Shown: one piece after another, positions 60,945-64,000 of the stretch
Numbering within the stretch: the first letter of the stretch is position 1
How the letters are laid out: every line of letters begins with the position of its first letter
Source of the DNA: Kaistella sp. 97-N-M2
Lineage (GTDB): Bacteria > Bacteroidota > Bacteroidia > Flavobacteriales > Weeksellaceae
Length of the DNA: 64,000 bases
Direction: 5' to 3'
Assembly: GCF_021513235.1 (NCBI RefSeq)
Contig: NZ_CP090976.1
Span: forward strand, 1,736,001 to 1,800,000
Notes under the pieces: generated by a model
The model's database searches: none
Told to the model about the DNA's origin: nothing
The model's input: the letters and a program-made list of their open reading frames with translations, nothing else
Translations under genes and position numbers: made by a program

Positions 60945-61027
60945 GGGCGACTTCTCCGCCCTCCATTCCCGCTTTTTGCTCGTCGTGCCTCCTCGCAAAA
61001 AGAGCTCCATTCAGGTCGGGTCGCAGT
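60945..61027 (+). repeat. Dispersed intergenic hairpin repeat, copy B
   Basis: The leading hairpin is GGGCG (60945-60949) with CGCCC (60957-60961). The central stem is GCTTTTTGC (60971-60979) with GCAAAAAGAGC (60995-61005), and the right arm is TTCAGGTCGGGTCGCAG. It is the closest match to copy A. It occupies the 179-bp gap between the second permease and the adaptor in the efflux operon. Confidence 0.7.
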
Positions 61028-61091
61028 TTCGTTTTTCAATAAAAAGCCCATCATCATCCATCACTCAAAATCTATTATACAACATCCATCA

Positions 61092-62360
61092 TCATTCGGA
61101 TCTCAGCGCTTCGATCGGACGAATCCGCACGGCTCTTTGCGCCGGAATCATTCCGATAATTAAGCCCAAAATGACCATCACGGCCATGGCGCCGAAAACC
61201 TGTTCGTAATTTACCGTCGGATTATAAAACGGAAAGGCATCCTGGTCTTTCGTGATCAGATTAATAATCATCAACACAAAAATACCGCATATAAATCCTA
61301 AAATCCCCGAGGACAAAGTAATTACCACACTTTCGAGCAAAATCTGATTGCGTACTTCGCCGGGTTTTGCGCCCAAAGCGCGCCGGATTCCGATTTCCTT
61401 TGTTCGTTCTTTTACCGTGATCAGCAAAATGTTGGAAATGGCAATAACGCCTGCCAAAATGGTAAGACTGCCCACCACGATGGTTAAAAGCTGCATCCCA
61501 GTTAAAAATCCGGTGAGTTTACCAAATTCTTTTCCCAGATTAAAACTCCCGAAAGCATTGGTATCTTCCGGCGAAACATTGTATTTAATTTTGAGTTGAT
61601 TTTTTATCTCCTCTTCTACAAGGGACAGATCGGCGTTAGGTTTGCTCACAATAGCGAAGAAACCTACTTTATCGCCCTCATTGTACATTTTAGAATAGGT
61701 TGTAAAAGGAATAAATGCGGACTGATCATTATCGGGGCCACCATTTTTTTTCACGCGGAAAACGCCGACGACGTTAAAAAAAGATCCTTTTACATTGACG
61801 GATTTTCCGATGGGGTTCTCATTTTTTTTGGCATCGAAAAAATTTTTGTAAATCTCTTCGCCAATAACGATTACTCTTTTGTTGCCGGAGATATCGGCAT
61901 CATTCAAATACCGGCCATAGATAAGCTTCTTTTCGGAGATCTTGTTTCCTACAGGAAAATCTCCTGTTACCGTATACGTGGCGGTTTTGCCGTTTCGGGA
62001 GAACGATTCGCCCGGCGACCCAAATTTGCCGCGCGAACTCTGGGGCGAAATATAATCGATTTCCTGTATTTTTTTTGGAAGCAGATCGATATCAGACAAA
62101 TGGAGATCCATTTTTCGACCTTTTGGAAAACCGTTATAGGGAATGGTGGTGTTTTGGGCCCAAAGGAAAATGGAATTGGTGGCAAAGCCGGAGAAAATTT
62201 TATCGAAACCATTTTCCATGCCTTTTGCTGCACCCAAAAGTGAAACAAACAGAAACATCCCCCAACCCACACCGATCATGGTGAGGAAGGTACGCAACTT
62301 ATTATTCCGAAGGGAATGATAAATTTCTTGCCACGTATCTATTTTGAAAATAATGTTCAT
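61092..62360 (-). CDS. MacB-like ABC transporter permease
   Basis: A 422-residue permease. One N-terminal helix (TFLTMIGVGWGMFLFVSLLG) is followed by a large periplasmic MacB-PCD domain (about 50-240) and three C-terminal FtsX-type helices with the signature VKERTKEIGIRRALGAKPGE. It ends in AVRIRPIEALRSE. It uses mechanical force rather than a translocation channel. It is a paralogue of the next permease upstream, and the two probably form a heterodimer, since the operon has one adaptor and one visible ATPase. Confidence 0.88.
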   Translation of the reverse strand: MNIIFKIDTWQEIYHSLRNNKLRTFLTMIGVGWGMFLFVSLLGAAKGMENGFDKIFSGFATNSIFLWAQNTTIPYNGFPKGRKMDLHLSDIDLLPKKIQEIDYISPQSSRGKFGSPGESFSRNGKTATYTVTGDFPVGNKISEKKLIYGRYLNDADISGNKRVIVIGEEIYKNFFDAKKNENPIGKSVNVKGSFFNVVGVFRVKKNGGPDNDQSAFIPFTTYSKMYNEGDKVGFFAIVSKPNADLSLVEEEIKNQLKIKYNVSPEDTNAFGSFNLGKEFGKLTGFLTGMQLLTIVVGSLTILAGVIAISNILLITVKERTKEIGIRRALGAKPGEVRNQILLESVVITLSSGILGFICGIFVLMIINLITKDQDAFPFYNPTVNYEQVFGAMAVMVILGLIIGMIPAQRAVRIRPIEALRSE

Positions 62361-62394
62361 ATAAAAACTTTGTTTTTTTGGAATTCCTTATTCG

Positions 62395-63624
62395 TTATTC
62401 AGCTCTTAAGGCTTCAATCGGTTTAATTCGGCTGGCGCGGTAGGCGGGAACAAATCCTGCAATCAGGCCGGAAATGATCAAACTGATGAATGCCGCGAAA
62501 ATAAGTCCCCAACCGACGGACGGATCTTTAATAAAATATTTTTCTAAACTGTCGCCAATCAAACTCAAAGATAAAACCCCCAAACCCACACCAATAAATC
62601 CGGAAACCACAGTAATAACAACACTTTCCTGCATAATTAGGCCAACAATAGTGCTCGGCTTTGCTCCGATGGCTTTTCGCACGCCAATTTCCTGCGTTCT
62701 TTCCTTTACGATATACACCATGATGTTGCTGATGCCGATAATGCCGGCGAGCAACGTTCCCATGCCAATGAAACTTACGATAAGGGTGATAATGAATAAA
62801 AACTGAAAGGTTTCGCCCATGTTTTTCGCGTTGTTGCGGACTACGATAGCATTCTCGTCGTCGGGAGATACTTTATTTTTTATTTTTAGTTCCTTTTGCA
62901 GCTGATCGCCGTATTTGATAGCCTGATCCGGAGAAAGCGCCGTATTGTACGTTATAAAAATGGTGCTTACGGTATCAGAGCCTTTCTTCATTTGCTGCAG
63001 CGTCGTGATGGGAACGGTGATCATGCGTTCGTCGAAATCGCCGCCGTCATCTGAAAAGACGCCGACCACTTTAAAAAATGTGCCGTTAATATCCAGATCT
63101 TTCCCGATGGGACTGCCATTTTTTAGGAGATCGCGCTGCACCATTCGTCCGATTACTGCTACATTTTGCTTGCGGTTCATGTCGAGTGCATTAATGTAAC
63201 GCCCTTCGGTAAGTTTTCGGTTTTCAATAATCTTCTCGTCCGGATTTGCGCCGCTAATCTGGTAACTGCCGCTTTCTTTGCCATATTTCACGGTAAGGTT
63301 CGTCGAATATCGCGGCGTAGAACTTTCAACTTTTTCAGGATCGCTTTTAATTACCTGTTCGTAATCGTTGTTTTTAAGGATCACTTTACGGTCAGCCTGC
63401 AAACCACCATAGCCAATGGTTGTTTTACCCGTAAAAATGGTAATTAAGTTGGTGGCGTCGCGCGCAAAACCTTCTGTAAAAGCGTTTTTCAATCCCGTAC
63501 CAATCCCAAAAAGGACGATGAATATATAGAGGCCCAACGCCACGGTAAAACCCGAAAGGACCGTCCGCAATACATTACTGCGAATGGATTCAAAAATTTC
63601 TCTCCAGCGGTCGATATCAAACAT
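62395..63624 (-). CDS. MacB-like ABC transporter permease (second copy)
   Basis: A 409-residue permease with the same layout: N-terminal helix (VLSGFTVALGLYIFIVLFG), a periplasmic domain of about 200 residues, and FtsX helices with VKERTQEIGVRKAIGAKPST. It ends in ASRIKPIEALRAE. It precedes the other permease by 34 bp. The two share the same fold and motifs and are clearly a duplicated pair. Confidence 0.88.
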   Translation of the reverse strand: MFDIDRWREIFESIRSNVLRTVLSGFTVALGLYIFIVLFGIGTGLKNAFTEGFARDATNLITIFTGKTTIGYGGLQADRKVILKNNDYEQVIKSDPEKVESSTPRYSTNLTVKYGKESGSYQISGANPDEKIIENRKLTEGRYINALDMNRKQNVAVIGRMVQRDLLKNGSPIGKDLDINGTFFKVVGVFSDDGGDFDERMITVPITTLQQMKKGSDTVSTIFITYNTALSPDQAIKYGDQLQKELKIKNKVSPDDENAIVVRNNAKNMGETFQFLFIITLIVSFIGMGTLLAGIIGISNIMVYIVKERTQEIGVRKAIGAKPSTIVGLIMQESVVITVVSGFIGVGLGVLSLSLIGDSLEKYFIKDPSVGWGLIFAAFISLIISGLIAGFVPAYRASRIKPIEALRAE

Positions 63625-63666
63625 AATCTTCAGGTTTGCTTTTGTAGCTGTTTTTTAACTTGCGTT

Positions 63667-64000
63667 TTAGGCTAAAACTCTTTGAATAATAAATTCATCA
63701 CTCTCGATAATGCCATCTTTTAGGATAACATTTCTTTTGGTTTCCGCAGCCACGTCGGGTTCATGGGTCACAACGATAATTGTTTTTCCTGTGCTGTTAA
63801 TTTCCTGCAGCAGTTTCATAATGTCGTACGTTGTTTTCGAATCTAAGGCGCCGGTTGGCTCATCTGCTAGGATGACTTTCGGGTCCGTGATTAAAGCTCG
63901 CGCGATGGCGACTCTTTGCTTTTGCCCGCCAGAAAGTTCATTCGGCATATGCGTTGCCCAATCTGCCAACCCAACTTTATCCAGATATTCCAAAGCTCTC
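63667..64000 (-). CDS. ABC transporter ATPase, MacB/LolD-like (5' end missing)
   Basis: The frame stays open to the right edge, so the start lies outside. About 110 C-terminal residues are visible: signature [20 protein letters not shown], Walker [16 protein letters not shown], and the H-loop [11 protein letters not shown]. This is the LolD/MacB class of ATPases. It would drive the two permeases and adaptor downstream. It is the first visible gene of the efflux operon. The Walker A motif is not in the window. Confidence 0.9.
   Translation of the reverse strand, partial: RALEYLDKVGLADWATHMPNELSGGQKQRVAIARALITDPKVILADEPTGALDSKTTYDIMKLLQEINSTGKTIIVVTHEPDVAAETKRNVILKDGIIESDEFIIQRVLA

Overview
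The window is a bacterial chromosome segment from the phylum Bacteroidota. It most likely comes from a Flavobacteriia member of the Chryseobacterium/Kaistella (Weeksellaceae) group. This rests on type IX secretion (T9SS) C-terminal sorting domains, TAnnTTTG promoter boxes, near absence of Shine-Dalgarno sites, a Bat (aerotolerance) operon, the mevalonate enzyme MvaD, an OlsF-type bifunctional acyltransferase, and gene order and protein sequence typical of that group. No prophage, IS element or CRISPR array was seen. The assignment comes from reading the sequence, not from a database search.

Layout. 0-8 kb: the 3' end of a large T9SS-exported repeat protein, menC, a GNAT acetyltransferase and fbp on the minus strand, then lysC and olsF on the plus strand. 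8-13 kb: tRNA-Phe, a DUF421 membrane protein, mutS2, a decayed GNAT gene, a frameshifted ung, a lipoprotein and a DUF456 protein. 13.2-20 kb: a plus-strand run of mscS, pdxJ, an alpha/beta hydrolase, an NAD-dependent epimerase, an acyl-CoA synthetase and mvaD. 20-28.6 kb: a minus-strand block of moxR, DUF58, a BatD-like protein, batA, batB, batC, batD, followed by marC and a small membrane protein. 29-36 kb: housekeeping genes including dinB-like, rlmB, a GreA-like factor, DoxX, nitroreductase, TM2, hemB, a small T9SS cargo, ndh and trmD. 36-41.5 kb: an endonuclease/exonuclease/phosphatase gene, an Lrp regulator, then deoC and a two-domain aldehyde dehydrogenase. 41.5-48.5 kb: a small basic secreted protein, a GH25 lysozyme, a DUF2383 protein, an ABC-F ATPase, and a TonB siderophore receptor with a PepSY protein. 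48.7-57.6 kb: rpsP, rimM, asnS, rpoN, an ECF sigma factor with a membrane partner, lptB and an MsbA-like exporter. 57.6-64 kb: a lipoprotein, an HD hydrolase, a membrane protein and a MacAB-like efflux operon that runs off the right edge.

Three sequence-level patterns cut across the genes. (1) At least eight genes have a TAnnTTTG box ending only 4-7 nt before the start codon, which predicts leaderless mRNAs. (2) A hairpin-containing intergenic repeat occurs about six times, always between genes. (3) Four otherwise intact genes (ung, a small T9SS cargo, trmD and an MsbA-like ABC transporter) are each broken by a one-base change in an A or T run, which suggests residual assembly indels or, less likely, slippage. 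The most distinctive functional observation is the pairing of a long, animal-like deoxyribose-phosphate aldolase with an ALDH16-like double-domain aldehyde dehydrogenase.
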